Assembly (NCBI RefSeq): GCF_021044685.1
Contig: NZ_CP088014.1
Location: 6,744,001 to 6,808,000 of the forward strand
Direction of reading: 5' to 3'
DNA length: 64,000 nucleotides
Source of the DNA: Bradyrhizobium daqingense
Lineage (GTDB): Bacteria > Pseudomonadota > Alphaproteobacteria > Rhizobiales > Xanthobacteraceae
Under the pieces are notes generated by a model. It did not search any database. It was not told the origin of the DNA and saw nothing but the letters and a program-made list of their open reading frames with translations. Positions within the stretch are counted from its first letter, which is position 1; the number at the start of each line of letters is the position of its first letter. Both the position numbers and the translations under genes were made by a program. Positions 24,797 through 32,300 of the stretch are shown piece by piece.

Positions 24797-25573
24797 CTAA
24801 TCAGAAGTACCCAGCAAGTTGATGTCGGCAACCAGCTCGGCGCCAGGTACAAACGTGACTAAACCGGATTTGACCGCATAGCCGCCCACAAAGACCTTTG
24901 GATGGGCGTCGGCCGGCAACTCTCCGACTAGGGCGGAGATAGACACCACACTGTCGAGTTGTTGGGGCAAAGCCATCGAAAGTAACAGTAATTTGGGCGC
25001 AGCTTCTAAAATGTGCTCTGCCAGTTTTTGCAGATCGATATGATTGATAACGGTTGGCGCGCAAACGCTGCGATCTTTCAACCAAAAAGAAAGAATGCGG
25101 ATCGCGAGCGTATGAGTGTTGCCCGGCGCATTCATGAGGAAATACCGTGGTAGGCCCCGTCGATGCCGTGTCTTGCCTCGTTGCATGCTGACTTCGATTA
25201 AGTCGACTATGCGCTCGCTAAAGGCGGTAAACTCATGCTCGTCGGTGACGGTAATAGTGCCGGAACGCCACTGTTCGCCGATTTTGTAGAGCAGCGGAGT
25301 CAGAATTCCGAGGAGGATATCGACGGGCCTGAACTTGGCGGCAAGGGCGTCTTTAACGAGCTGCTGAGCCGAAGGAAGATCATTCCGGCGACCTGCTTCG
25401 TAGAGCGAATGGTAAACATGGCGGAGAAACTCGGAGTGCCTAACGACTTCGCTTGCGAATATATCGGGGTGCTGGGCCTCGCACCTCTGGCAGAGACCGT
25501 AAGTGACGGAAAGGTCGTCATATGGGGAAGTTTCACCTTTAAATTGTTGACAATATGAGCACCACTTCAACAT
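24797..25573 (-). CDS. Zinc-ribbon plus B12-binding protein, possible cobalamin photoreceptor
   Basis: A 258-residue protein. Residues 5-31 carry CxxC...CxxC (C5, C8, C28, C31), a small zinc ribbon. Residues about 45-125 form the helical cap domain that precedes B12 domains and contain W102, nine residues, then E112-H113. This W-x9-EH spacing is the hallmark of CarH/LitR-type light sensors, where it contacts adenosylcobalamin. Residues 145-258 are the cobalamin domain: His154 in GNTHTLA replaces the usual DxHxxG with Asp to Asn and Gly to Ala, then SMAL and VFVGG motifs. There is no MerR helix-turn-helix. ATG at 25573 is preferred to a GTG four codons upstream. Output is unknown. Confidence 0.7.
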   Translation of the reverse strand: MLKWCSYCQQFKGETSPYDDLSVTYGLCQRCEAQHPDIFASEVVRHSEFLRHVYHSLYEAGRRNDLPSAQQLVKDALAAKFRPVDILLGILTPLLYKIGEQWRSGTITVTDEHEFTAFSERIVDLIEVSMQRGKTRHRRGLPRYFLMNAPGNTHTLAIRILSFWLKDRSVCAPTVINHIDLQKLAEHILEAAPKLLLLSMALPQQLDSVVSISALVGELPADAHPKVFVGGYAVKSGLVTFVPGAELVADINLLGTSD

Positions 25574-25720
25574 CAGCGAGAACACCTAAACGACTGCAAT
25601 CCGATATCCAAATGCCGGGGACCGGAGAGGTTCCAAAGCTTCCAGACCGAGTTACCAGACTGGAGAACGGTCGCCGAGTCCGCGATGGGGTCACAAGCGG
25701 CCATGCTGGCCGATCTGAAA

Positions 25721-25749
25721 ATGTCCGCTGGCCCTCCGCAAGCGGACAT
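25721..25749. repeat. Perfect short inverted repeat
   Basis: ATGTCCGCT and AGCGGACAT arms flank an 11-base loop in the gap between the B12-binding protein gene and the convergent small gene ending at 25809. No T-run follows, so a terminator role is uncertain. One arm recurs at 24131. Confidence 0.6.
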
Positions 25750-25808
25750 CCTCAGATAAGCACACAGGCTAGCATGAGAAAGCCTGGGCCGTCCTGCGGG
25801 CTTCGTCG

Positions 25809-26009
25809 TCAAGTGTTCCTTACTCGGCTCAACACCCGATAATCATGTCGCCTGTCCACGGCCGCCGGGCCCGGTTTGGGCGGCGCTTTCACGGGCGTCG
25901 CGCTCTCCGGCTTGTACGCGAGCGCCTCGGCGATCCATCGCGGCCATTCGGGTTTGGGCTCCGGTTGAGCGCGCGCCTGAAGCAGCAGCTTCTGAAGGAG
26001 GTCGCTCAT
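25809..26009 (-). CDS. Small protein of unknown function, coupled to a terminase-like gene
   Basis: A 66-residue protein with an amphipathic N-terminal helix (MSDLLQKLLLQARA), a WPRWIAEAL segment and a basic Pro-rich C-terminus. Its ATG overlaps the stop codon of the preceding gene (ATGA at 26006-26009), which shows translational coupling and supports both genes. Family not recognised. Confidence 0.6.
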   Translation of the reverse strand: MSDLLQKLLLQARAQPEPKPEWPRWIAEALAYKPESATPVKAPPKPGPAAVDRRHDYRVLSRVRNT

Positions 26010-26452
26010 GCCTGCTCCTGCGATTGCAACCAAAGCTCTTCGTAACAAGCATCGTCGTCGCGCACCCCGCCGAGGCTGCCGAGAACGCTGACAGGTGCTC
26101 GCTGCACGGTCTCCTCGATCACCGCTTCCATCGCCACATGGTCATCGGGATGCACGATGACCCGCTCGATGCGGTGAACGAACTGAATCGGCTTGTCGTC
26201 TTCACTCACGATCGGTTGCAACGGCTTGCCCCAGCCGCGATCGAGGATCGCGTTCGCTGCCATTACACGGGCATGAGCGGGAGCGTCCTTGTTGCGCATG
26301 ATGAGCACGAGCGTTTTTATCGCGACATTTGTATGCGTTCGCGCCAGGGATTTGATCTCGGTCAATGTACGTGCCTTGAGAGCGCTCCGCGCGGCCGCTC
26401 TCGCGTAGGCATTTTGGGAAAGAAGGCTGCGGGTCGCTACTTCAGTTGTCAT
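26006..26452 (-). CDS. Hypothetical protein resembling small phage-associated (terminase small subunit-like) proteins
   Basis: A 148-residue protein. Residues 1-80 are helical (YARAAARSALKARTLTEIKSLARTHTNVAIKTLVLIM) and contain the segment APAHARVMAANAILDRGWGKP, which I associate with small phage-related and terminase-small-subunit-like proteins of Hyphomicrobiales. The C-terminus is acidic. No phage structural genes are nearby, so a prophage origin is weak inference. Start at 26452; the longer frame above it runs through repeat copy C. Coupled to the next gene by ATGA. Confidence 0.55.
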   Translation of the reverse strand: MTTEVATRSLLSQNAYARAAARSALKARTLTEIKSLARTHTNVAIKTLVLIMRNKDAPAHARVMAANAILDRGWGKPLQPIVSEDDKPIQFVHRIERVIVHPDDHVAMEAVIEETVQRAPVSVLGSLGGVRDDDACYEELWLQSQEQA

Positions 26453-26502
26453 TTGAAAAATCCATCTGAAAAATTGCTCAACTCGGTTTCGAATCGAAAC
26501 GC

Positions 26503-26592
26503 AAAAAACCCGCGGCGGAAAACCCCGGCGCGGGCGCAAAACACATTTGTCTCGATGATGGTATTGTGCCGGTGTTTTGCCCGACGTGTCAA
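26503..26592 (+). repeat. Interspersed repeat, copy C
   Basis: A 90-base copy of the element at 21565 and 22357, in the same orientation. Here it lies in the promoter region of a minus-strand gene and not after a gene, which shows that it is not simply a terminator belonging to one operon. The 3-prime 26 bases are identical to the other copies. Confidence 0.8.
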
Positions 26593-26607
26593 ATCCCCAG
26601 TTGAGCT

Positions 26608-26802
26608 CTAAGTTGGATCCGATTTTTTGTTCGGCGCGAAAGTCGCCACCCTGCGAGCGCCATCCCACAGCTCAATGCCACAACTGTCAACGAAGCGTTG
26701 CGCCTCAATCCGCGCGGCTTCATCATCTTCGCACTGGATGATATCCGGCATTCCTTGGATGCGACCTGACCTGTCGACCCGATAGACGCGGTATCCTAAC
26801 AT
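26608..26802 (-). CDS. Small hypothetical protein
   Basis: A 64-residue soluble protein. The pattern GYRVYRVDRSGRI, an acidic DDEAARIEAQRFVD helix, then IELWDGARRVATF resembles short proteins common in Bradyrhizobium with a beta-alpha-beta layout, similar in plan to the 70-residue protein at 31711. Function unknown. No ribosome binding site of note. Confidence 0.65.
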   Translation of the reverse strand: MLGYRVYRVDRSGRIQGMPDIIQCEDDEAARIEAQRFVDSCGIELWDGARRVATFAPNKKSDPT

Positions 26803-26852
26803 GGTCCCCTCTTGTTTGCGGACTAACTCGCCGTGTCTCTATGCGCGGACCC

Positions 26853-26984
26853 TTAGGTCATTGTGCGTCGTAGCTTTTCGAGCAGAGCCCGTTTGATATG
26901 TTCTTGCACGACCTGCCGCGCTTCGTTTTCACGAGGCGTTCGTTCTTCCTCGCGCTCTGGCTTACGTTCTTTCAAGCCGGCCAC
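26853..26984 (-). CDS. Possible small charged protein
   Basis: A GTG-initiated frame of 43 codons, too short for automatic calls, encodes a highly charged helical peptide (LKERKPEREEERTPRENEARQ, then VVQEHIKRALLEKLRRTMT). The regular amphipathic C-terminal helix makes it more protein-like than chance, but the start has no clear ribosome binding site and no relative is known to me. Confidence 0.3.
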   Translation of the reverse strand: MAGLKERKPEREEERTPRENEARQVVQEHIKRALLEKLRRTMT

Positions 26985-27174
26985 TCCACTCAGGGTTTAC
27001 GCTAAGCAATGTGACGGACCCCAAATGGGACAAATCTGCTGTCAGGATCGCATGAGACCGCGTACAGCGAATTTTCATTTGGTGTAGCCAAGATGCACTA
27101 ATCGGGATAAAGTGGCAATCCGGGCTGGCGTAAATCATTTCGATTTCGGAATTTTTGCAACCCGGAAAGCATGA

Positions 27175-27200
27175 GGGCCGCTGTTCCAAAACAGCGGCCC
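27175..27200. terminator. Strong hairpin, possible terminator
   Basis: Perfect 11-base arms (GGGCCGCTGTT / AACAGCGGCCC) with a 4-base loop, followed by TTT on the plus strand. It lies 46 bases beyond the stop of the minus-strand DUF3606 gene and could end its transcript, although the T-run favours the plus strand, where no gene precedes it. Confidence 0.5.
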
Positions 27201-27245
27201 TTTGCCTTAATAGCGCTTCTGGTGAAGACGATCGCGCCCATCGAC

Positions 27246-27434
27246 TTAGCGCCGCTTCAGCTTACTCTCCACCTTCTTCCGACTGCTGCCGACCTTCTTG
27301 ACTGCCTTCTTCACCGCCGAGGCCGAGCGGCCGGTCTTCTTCGCCTCGTAGCCGACTTCATAGTCCTGGCCGCCTGCGACGCGCGCGCGATCCTGCTTGC
27401 GACCGCGAGCGGTCTGCTTCTTCGCCTTAGCCAT
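27246..27434 (-). CDS. DUF3606-like small basic protein
   Basis: A 62-residue Lys/Arg-rich protein. The block DRARVAGGQDYEVGYEAKKTGRS followed by AVKKAVKKVGSSRKKVESKL is the DUF3606 pattern as I know it, a short family of unknown function common in Rhizobiales and often near stress or repair genes. Start at 27434 (MAKAKKQ) follows a GGAGGTGC ribosome binding site. It is divergent from the LigD gene, sharing a 136-base intergenic region. Confidence 0.75.
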   Translation of the reverse strand: MAKAKKQTARGRKQDRARVAGGQDYEVGYEAKKTGRSASAVKKAVKKVGSSRKKVESKLKRR

Positions 27435-27570
27435 ATTGCACCTCCATGCAATGCGCAAACGCCAGAGGATTCAGTGGGTTCCCTCGAAGCCTCCCGCTTC
27501 GCTTTCGGGGCCGGAACGAATCTCCACACAAAGATTCGAATCAAATGAGTTTGTTGCGTGGAGTTGTTTG

Positions 27571-28494
27571 GTGGCGTCTCAGCGTCAGCGGAAGTCCCCG
27601 GGGATTGGGCTCAAGTCGCCCTTCCCGGACTTTGTCGAACCGGCCTTGGCATCCTCCGTCCCGCGGGTGCCATCCGGGGAGCGGTGGATTCACGAGATCA
27701 AGTTCGACGGTTATCGCGTTCAGGTGCACTTGGCCAACGAGGCTGTGACTATCTACACCCGCCGCGGCCATGACTGGACGAGGCGCTTCAAGAAGACTGC
27801 GGATGATGCCTGGCACATCAAGGCTGGCTCCGCGATCATCGACGGGGAGGTGGTCGTCCCGGCCGAGAATGGCACGACCGATTTCTCGGTGCTTCAGAAC
27901 GAGCTGAAGGGCAACTCCTCCAAGCTCGTTCTCGTCACTTTCGACCTGCTCTATCTCAACGGCCGCGACATTCGAAGCCTGCCGCTGGTTCAGCGCAAGG
28001 CCGAGTTGAAGAAGATCATCTCCGGTACCGACGTGCAGTTCAGCGAGAGCTTCGACATGGACGGCCGCGATATGTTCGCCCATGCCTGCAAGGTCGGGCT
28101 TGAGGGCGTCGTCTCCAAGGTTCGCGACAGCGTCTACAGCAGCGGCCGGAACAACAATTGGGTGAAGACGACCTGCGCACAGCGGGAGACCCTGACCATC
28201 GCTGGCTTTGCGCTGGACGAAGGCAAATGGGACGGCGTGTATCTCGGCCGCCGCAAGGGCGATGATCTAATCTACGCCGGCAAGGTCGACCATGGGTTCG
28301 ACAAAACGTCAGCAGCCGAGCTGCGCAAGCGCCTGGAGCCGCTCCGGCGCAGGACGCAGCCCTATGCGAAGCGGATCGCGCACAAGGGCATATGGGTTGA
28401 GCCGAAGCTGCTTGCAGAAATCGAGTACCGCGCCAAGTCGGCGGAGGGAAAGGTGCGGCATCCATTCTTCAAAGGATTGCGGGAGGACCTGTGA
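27571..28494 (+). CDS. ligD: ATP-dependent DNA ligase LigD-type (non-homologous end joining)
   Basis: A 307-residue stand-alone ligase made of the adenylation and OB domains, without the polymerase and nuclease domains of full LigD. Motif I with the AMP-accepting lysine is EIKFDGYR near residues 39-46. IDGEVV (motif III region), FDLLYLNGRD, EGVVSK (motif IV) and WVKTT (motif V) follow. A GTG start with GGAG 7 bases upstream gives a length typical of Bradyrhizobium paralogues. No Ku gene is in the window. The stop overlaps the next start (GTGA), so the following small gene is translationally coupled. Confidence 0.88.
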   Translation: MASQRQRKSPGIGLKSPFPDFVEPALASSVPRVPSGERWIHEIKFDGYRVQVHLANEAVTIYTRRGHDWTRRFKKTADDAWHIKAGSAIIDGEVVVPAENGTTDFSVLQNELKGNSSKLVLVTFDLLYLNGRDIRSLPLVQRKAELKKIISGTDVQFSESFDMDGRDMFAHACKVGLEGVVSKVRDSVYSSGRNNNWVKTTCAQRETLTIAGFALDEGKWDGVYLGRRKGDDLIYAGKVDHGFDKTSAAELRKRLEPLRRRTQPYAKRIAHKGIWVEPKLLAEIEYRAKSAEGKVRHPFFKGLREDL

Positions 28495-28736
28495 GAAAGC
28501 CATTTGTGTATTCGCCATCCCACGACCTACGCGACGGCGAACCATGGGATGAGGAAGACATTCGCGACCTCGCCGCCGTGCTCAATCGCGGCGGCACCAT
28601 TCGGGATGCCGCAAGCCTTCTTTGCAGAGGTGGGGCTATCGATGACGTGGCACGGAAGGCAAAGGAGCTTGGCCTTGAGTCGCGTCGCGACCGCCAAACC
28701 TACTCCAACCTTTTTGGGGAACGCTACGGACGATGA
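28491..28736 (+). CDS. Small protein coupled to LigD, HTH-like
   Basis: An 81-residue soluble protein. After an N-terminal PSHDLRDGEPWDEEDIRDL segment it has a region DAASLLCRGGAIDDVARKAKELGL that could be a helix-turn-helix or small helical bundle. GTG start overlapping the LigD stop, and its own stop overlaps the next ATG (ATGA at 28733-28736). This double coupling supports cotranslation and a shared role with LigD. Family unknown to me. Confidence 0.7.
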   Translation: MRKPFVYSPSHDLRDGEPWDEEDIRDLAAVLNRGGTIRDAASLLCRGGAIDDVARKAKELGLESRRDRQTYSNLFGERYGR

Positions 28737-28933
28737 TGCTGGTTTACTGTGCCCACGATTGTAACACCGAGGTCGAGACAGAGGTCAGAGACCTCGGATG
28801 CGGCGCCGGCGAAATCCGGTGCCTCGAATGCGGCGGCGACGGCAACTGGGGAAAGTTCGCACCAGAGATTGTCGGAGCAGATTGCGCGTGCGTTGATTGC
28901 AAAGGAACAGGCCGGCAGTTAGTGAGCATCTGA
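28733..28933 (+). CDS. Small cysteine-rich protein with DnaJ-type zinc motifs
   Basis: A 66-residue protein with two CxxCxGxG-like motifs (CLECGGDG near 30-37 and CVDCKGTG near 53-60), the signature of the DnaJ-type zinc finger, plus an N-terminal pair of cysteines. It probably binds zinc. It starts inside the stop codon of the preceding gene and is therefore third in the ligase operon. Its role is unknown; nucleic-acid or protein binding is a guess. Confidence 0.7.
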   Translation: MMLVYCAHDCNTEVETEVRDLGCGAGEIRCLECGGDGNWGKFAPEIVGADCACVDCKGTGRQLVSI

Positions 28934-28963
28934 CTCGGTCCTTTCCACAGCCACGAACCGGCA

Positions 28964-29452
28964 GTGGTCGGCCGGCCATCCCGCCCACTAGGAATCGACA
29001 ATTTGCCAACTCGGTTGGCTCATGCCCTTTATGATCTGATGTCCACCAAGTCGCGCGAATACCTTTTCGGAACTCAGATCAAGATGTCGGCTGAGCGCGC
29101 CAAGGCCGCTCGTAAGGAAGCTGACAAGCTGGCCTGCGAAGCCTGGAATTATCGCATGCTCGGTTATAGAGGTCCCGCGCAACCGTCGCCCACGATCGGC
29201 GAGGCGATCAATGGCGAATACCCGTACCTGGAGGTTCGCTGTCTTGGTTGTGATACCAGCCAATCGGTAGCCCTCGACATTATCCGGCGTCCCAAGACGA
29301 CACCAGTGCACGAACTTGAACGTTACATGCGCTGCAAGGATTGTTCACAGGTGCGCGGCTACCCGTATAAGCGCAGCAAGCTTGTCGCGCTAACGATGAC
29401 AAAGATTTCGGCCACCCAACCGCCCGCAACCTTTTGGCGGGGCGAGCGATAA
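28964..29452 (+). CDS. Conserved hypothetical protein with C4 zinc motif
   Basis: A 162-residue protein of a kind I associate with Bradyrhizobium genomes. N-terminal region PLGIDNLPTRLAHALYDL and a basic helix AKAARKEADKLACEAWNY precede a domain with CLGC (near residues 92-95) and CKDC (near 129-132), likely one zinc site. GTG start 30 bases after the Cys-rich protein. It lies between LigD and the SRAP gene, so a DNA-related role is plausible but unproven. Confidence 0.75.
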   Translation: MVGRPSRPLGIDNLPTRLAHALYDLMSTKSREYLFGTQIKMSAERAKAARKEADKLACEAWNYRMLGYRGPAQPSPTIGEAINGEYPYLEVRCLGCDTSQSVALDIIRRPKTTPVHELERYMRCKDCSQVRGYPYKRSKLVALTMTKISATQPPATFWRGER

Positions 29453-29468
29453 GGGACAATTCGTTTTC

Positions 29469-30131
29469 ATGTGCAATCTCTATTCGATCACGACCAATCA
29501 AGCGGCCATCGCCGAACTCTTCCGCATTGTCCGTCGCTACGAAGGCAACTTGCCGCCGATGCCCGGCGTGTTTCCAGATTACCCCGCGCCCGTCATTCGC
29601 GATTCAGGCAGCGGCGAGCGCGAACTGGTCATGATGCGCTGGGGCATGCCGCCGCCGCCCCGCACCGGCGGACCGCCCGTAACGAACATCCGCAATACCT
29701 CGTCCCCTCACTGGCGCGCCTGGCTCAAGCCCGAGCACCGCTGCCTTGTGCCTGCCAACAGCTTCGCGGAGTACGCGCCCGAGCCGAACCCGGAGACTAA
29801 GAAGAAGGATGTCGTTTGGTTTGCGCTCGCGGAGGCACGCCCCCTCTTCGCATTCGCCGGCATCTGGACCACCTTCAATGGCGATCGCGGGACGAAGTCG
29901 AAACCCGTTCCAGGGCCGCATCAGGTCTACGGATTTCTTACGACGGCGCCTAACGCGATCGTTGAACCGATACATCCGAAGGCGATGCCGGTACTCCTCA
30001 CGACCGTGGAGGAGTGGGACGTGTGGCTGCGGGCACCTTGGGATGAAGCGAAGGCGCTGCAAAGGCCGCTTTCGGATGATTCCTTGATAATCGTCGCAAG
30101 AGGAACTGAGAAGGAAGATGTGATGGCCTAG
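29469..30131 (+). CDS. SOS response-associated peptidase (SRAP, HMCES/YedK family)
   Basis: A 220-residue SRAP protein. Cys2 (MCNLY) is the residue that forms the thiazolidine crosslink with abasic sites in single-stranded DNA. The other active-site residues are visible as Asn73 (VTNIRN), Glu101 (SFAEY) and His169 (PIHPKAMPVLL). It protects and later repairs abasic sites. Located 17 bases after the zinc-motif protein and close to LigD, which gives a small DNA-repair neighbourhood. Stop overlaps the convergent DoxX-like gene by 4 bases. Confidence 0.93.
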   Translation: MCNLYSITTNQAAIAELFRIVRRYEGNLPPMPGVFPDYPAPVIRDSGSGERELVMMRWGMPPPPRTGGPPVTNIRNTSSPHWRAWLKPEHRCLVPANSFAEYAPEPNPETKKKDVVWFALAEARPLFAFAGIWTTFNGDRGTKSKPVPGPHQVYGFLTTAPNAIVEPIHPKAMPVLLTTVEEWDVWLRAPWDEAKALQRPLSDDSLIIVARGTEKEDVMA

Positions 30132-30622
30132 AATGATTTTCCCCACGCCCTTCCCACCGCCTCCGGCAGCGACGCCAGCAGCAACACCACGCACACCGCC
30201 AGCAGCACGATGTCCTTGAACAGAAACTCGCCCGTGAGAGTCCACGCCATCGGGTCGGTCGAGAGGCTCCAGGTCACGACGCCCGGCGTGGTGAAGAAGA
30301 ACGAGAAGGTCACGGCGAAGGTGACGACCCCCATGAAGGCGCCGAGCGCCGAGATCAGCGGATTGAAAGCGCCGGCGATCAAGAGCGCGGCGATGGCGAA
30401 TTCGGTCACGCCGAGAAAGTAGGCCTCGCCGCGCAGGCCGAACACCTGAAGCCAGGAGATGAATGGGCTATTCGCGATGAACTGCGCGATGCCCTGCGCC
30501 GATTGCGGCGTGAATTTCTGCATGCCGAACGAGACGAAGATGATCACCATGATCCAGCGCAGGATGGCGAGCGGGCGATAGGAGCCGTAGCCGGCTTCGG
30601 CGACGTTGAACTGTGTTGTCAT
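30128..30622 (-). CDS. DoxX/DUF417-like inner-membrane protein
   Basis: A 164-residue membrane protein with four hydrophobic helices (about 19-37, 68-86, 91-111, 136-155). The blocks ILRWIMVIIFVSFGMQKFTPQSAQGI and SPFISWL fit the YkgB/DUF417 group of the DoxX-like superfamily. The function is unknown; relatives are linked to redox or chlorine stress. Start at 30622 chosen by protein character; the longer frame is Arg-rich and unlikely. Confidence 0.85.
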   Translation of the reverse strand: MTTQFNVAEAGYGSYRPLAILRWIMVIIFVSFGMQKFTPQSAQGIAQFIANSPFISWLQVFGLRGEAYFLGVTEFAIAALLIAGAFNPLISALGAFMGVVTFAVTFSFFFTTPGVVTWSLSTDPMAWTLTGEFLFKDIVLLAVCVVLLLASLPEAVGRAWGKSF

Positions 30623-30783
30623 TGGACGTGGTCTTCCCCTGGGCTCCCCGCGTGCTTTCGCGGGTTGCCGGTGATACGCCGCGGGAGTCCGGCGCGTTAC
30701 GGCCACTCTCGTCACGCTTGCGTCACGACTTCGTGGGCGGCAGCGGCCAGGAACAAGCGGCAAGACGCCGCGTTGCGAACGCC

Positions 30784-30999
30784 ATGCATGGATCAATGGC
30801 CGATCCCCTGTTGGCGCGCGCGGATGCCGCCCTTGATGGAGCCGAACGGCTGCGCCTGGCGCTGGTGCGCGAGCGCGCCTTCGCCCGGGCGATCTGCGCC
30901 CACGCCAGCCAGCTCCGCACGTTACAAACCGGCCTGATCCCGACGGTCGCGATCGCGCTGACCGTCAGCGCTCCCGCTCCGGCGAGGGGCCAAGCGTAA
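30784..30999 (+). CDS. Possible small hypothetical protein
   Basis: A 71-codon frame (or 67 from the second ATG at 30796) with a helical Ala/Leu/Arg-rich sequence (LLARADAALDGAERLRLALVRER) and a C-terminal hydrophobic segment. Its end overlaps the convergent gene ending at 30965. No good ribosome binding site; kept with low confidence. Confidence 0.35.
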   Translation: MHGSMADPLLARADAALDGAERLRLALVRERAFARAICAHASQLRTLQTGLIPTVAIALTVSAPAPARGQA

Positions 31000-31168
31000 T
31001 GGGGAAAGGCTCGTGGGTCTTGCGGCCCAGAAACGTGTCAGGCAGCGGCTGCTTCAGGATCTCGCACGATTGCGCGATGAGGTCGCGCACATAGGCGGTC
31101 TGCCGCGCGATGGCGGCGATCTCATCATGAATGTTGCGCGTGCGCGTGTAGGTGTCATGGCCCGGCAT
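30965..31168 (-). CDS. Small hypothetical protein
   Basis: A 67-residue helical protein (RNIHDEIAAIARQTAYVRDLIAQSCEILKQPLPDTFLGRKTHEPF). The ATG at 31168 is preceded by GAAGGGAG at good spacing, which supports the call over the longer frame starting at 31354. No family recognised. Some coiled-coil potential in the central helix. Confidence 0.65.
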   Translation of the reverse strand: MPGHDTYTRTRNIHDEIAAIARQTAYVRDLIAQSCEILKQPLPDTFLGRKTHEPFPITLGPSPERER

Positions 31169-31513
31169 GGCCGTGCTCCCTTCGCTTTGCAGGCGGGAGC
31201 ACGCTCGGTCTCTCAGCCACCGACGCCTACGGGCAGAGCCTCGGCCGGTGATATCAGGGCAACGGCTCAAGGCTGCCATTGTTCGAACTGAATGTTCAAA
31301 AGTGAACTTTGAACCACGCGGCTCATGTTGAGTAAGTCGCTCAAGGCGCTGCAATTGTTCTCGAAAATAAGTGTTCGCGGACTATCAAAAGATACAGACT
31401 CTCAGCTTGCCGAAGCGTACAGTTAATCCATCACCGCAAGGCCCGTGGCATGAGACCGGTGATGAGAACGCCAGATTGCGCTCCCGCCCTCACGCGAACA
31501 AGGGAGATGCGCC

Positions 31514-31714
31514 ATGCTGAAGCGGCGTCGTATTAAACACACCAAGACTCTCACTGAGCGTCTCGCAGACGAAGCCGCGCGCTGCCGCGAGGAAGCGCGC
31601 GCGCTGGCGCCGGGGCGCCGCCGCGAGATGCTGCTGCGCCGGGCGCGGCAGGACGAGACCGCCATGCAGATCGACGCCTGGCTGCATTCGCCCGGCCTGA
31701 GGGCGCCGACATGA
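31514..31714 (+). CDS. Small arginine-rich hypothetical protein
   Basis: A 66-residue highly basic helical protein (LADEAARCREEARALAPGRRREMLLRRARQDETAMQIDAWL). AAGGGAGA lies 7-14 bases before the ATG. Short proteins of this kind seem common in Bradyrhizobium. The stop overlaps the next start (ATGA), so it is coupled to the 70-residue protein. Function unknown. Confidence 0.75.
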   Translation: MLKRRRIKHTKTLTERLADEAARCREEARALAPGRRREMLLRRARQDETAMQIDAWLHSPGLRAPT

Positions 31715-31923
31715 GCCAGAGCCAGCAATATCGCGCCTATCTCGTCGGCGAGAATGGCGTCTTCCGTTCCGCCGAAGCGTTCGAGGCGGCGTCCGACGCC
31801 TCCGCCCTCACCTTCGCGCGGCAGTTCACGCGCCACGGCAAGGTCGAGGTCTGGCAGCTCGGCCGCAAGATCGCGGTGCTGGAGCCCGAGCAGCAGCATC
31901 AGGCCCGCTTCACCCGTCAATGA
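31711..31923 (+). CDS. Small hypothetical protein
   Basis: A 70-residue protein with a beta-alpha-beta layout: YRAYLVGENGVFRSAEAF, a helix SDASALTFARQF, then KVEVWQLGRKIAVLEPE. It follows the same plan as the 64-residue protein at 26608. Coupled to the preceding gene by a 4-base overlap. Its 3-prime end overlaps the convergent DUF6894-like gene by 7 bases. Confidence 0.75.
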   Translation: MSQSQQYRAYLVGENGVFRSAEAFEAASDASALTFARQFTRHGKVEVWQLGRKIAVLEPEQQHQARFTRQ

Positions 31924-32186
31924 TCGCGCCCGTGCGATCGCGTCTTGTAGTTCTCTATCGCAAAAGAAAACTGCACGTGCATCACGGGGCCGTCCTCGTC
32001 GCGCACGTCGATCGCAAAGCTCTGCCTGCCGTCGGCCGGTGAGGCCGAGATCACGGCATCGCGCGCCATGTCGGCGACGGACTTGGCGGCTTCGGCCTGA
32101 ACGGCGCGCAGGCTCGCCAATTCCAGTCCTTCCTCGTCGAACGCTGTACCCTTGTCGTCCCGCAAGTCGAAAAAGTATCGGGGCAT
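31917..32186 (-). CDS. DUF6894-like small protein, copy 1
   Basis: An 89-residue protein beginning MPRYFFDLRDD, followed by DEEGLELASLRAVQAEAAKSVADMARDAV and the strand VMHVQFSFAIE. This matches the DUF6894 pattern, short proteins of unknown function abundant in Bradyrhizobium. A paralogue lies at 34768-35016 with the same core. Start 32186 chosen by the conserved MPRYFF beginning. Confidence 0.85.
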   Translation of the reverse strand: MPRYFFDLRDDKGTAFDEEGLELASLRAVQAEAAKSVADMARDAVISASPADGRQSFAIDVRDEDGPVMHVQFSFAIENYKTRSHGRDH

Positions 32187-32300
32187 CTTCGCTGGTCCTT
32201 TGCCTATGTTAAGTTCGGCGCGGGCAAAGGTTTCTAGCGGATGAAAAAATTGTCGTGGGATCAACGGGTTCCGGGAACAGCGCCCCCGCGCCTGCGAGGC

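Larger units (their letters stand above)
26803..27245. other. Mostly gene-free stretch with a hairpin and one doubtful small frame
   Basis: Contains a possible 43-codon frame on the minus strand (26853-26984) and a strong hairpin at 27175-27200. Nothing else convincing was seen. Confidence 0.4.

Noticed and set aside
26006..26452. Prophage at the terminase-like gene
   Set aside because: No integrase, capsid, portal, tail or attachment sequence is found within 10 kb, so a single small-terminase-like protein is not enough.
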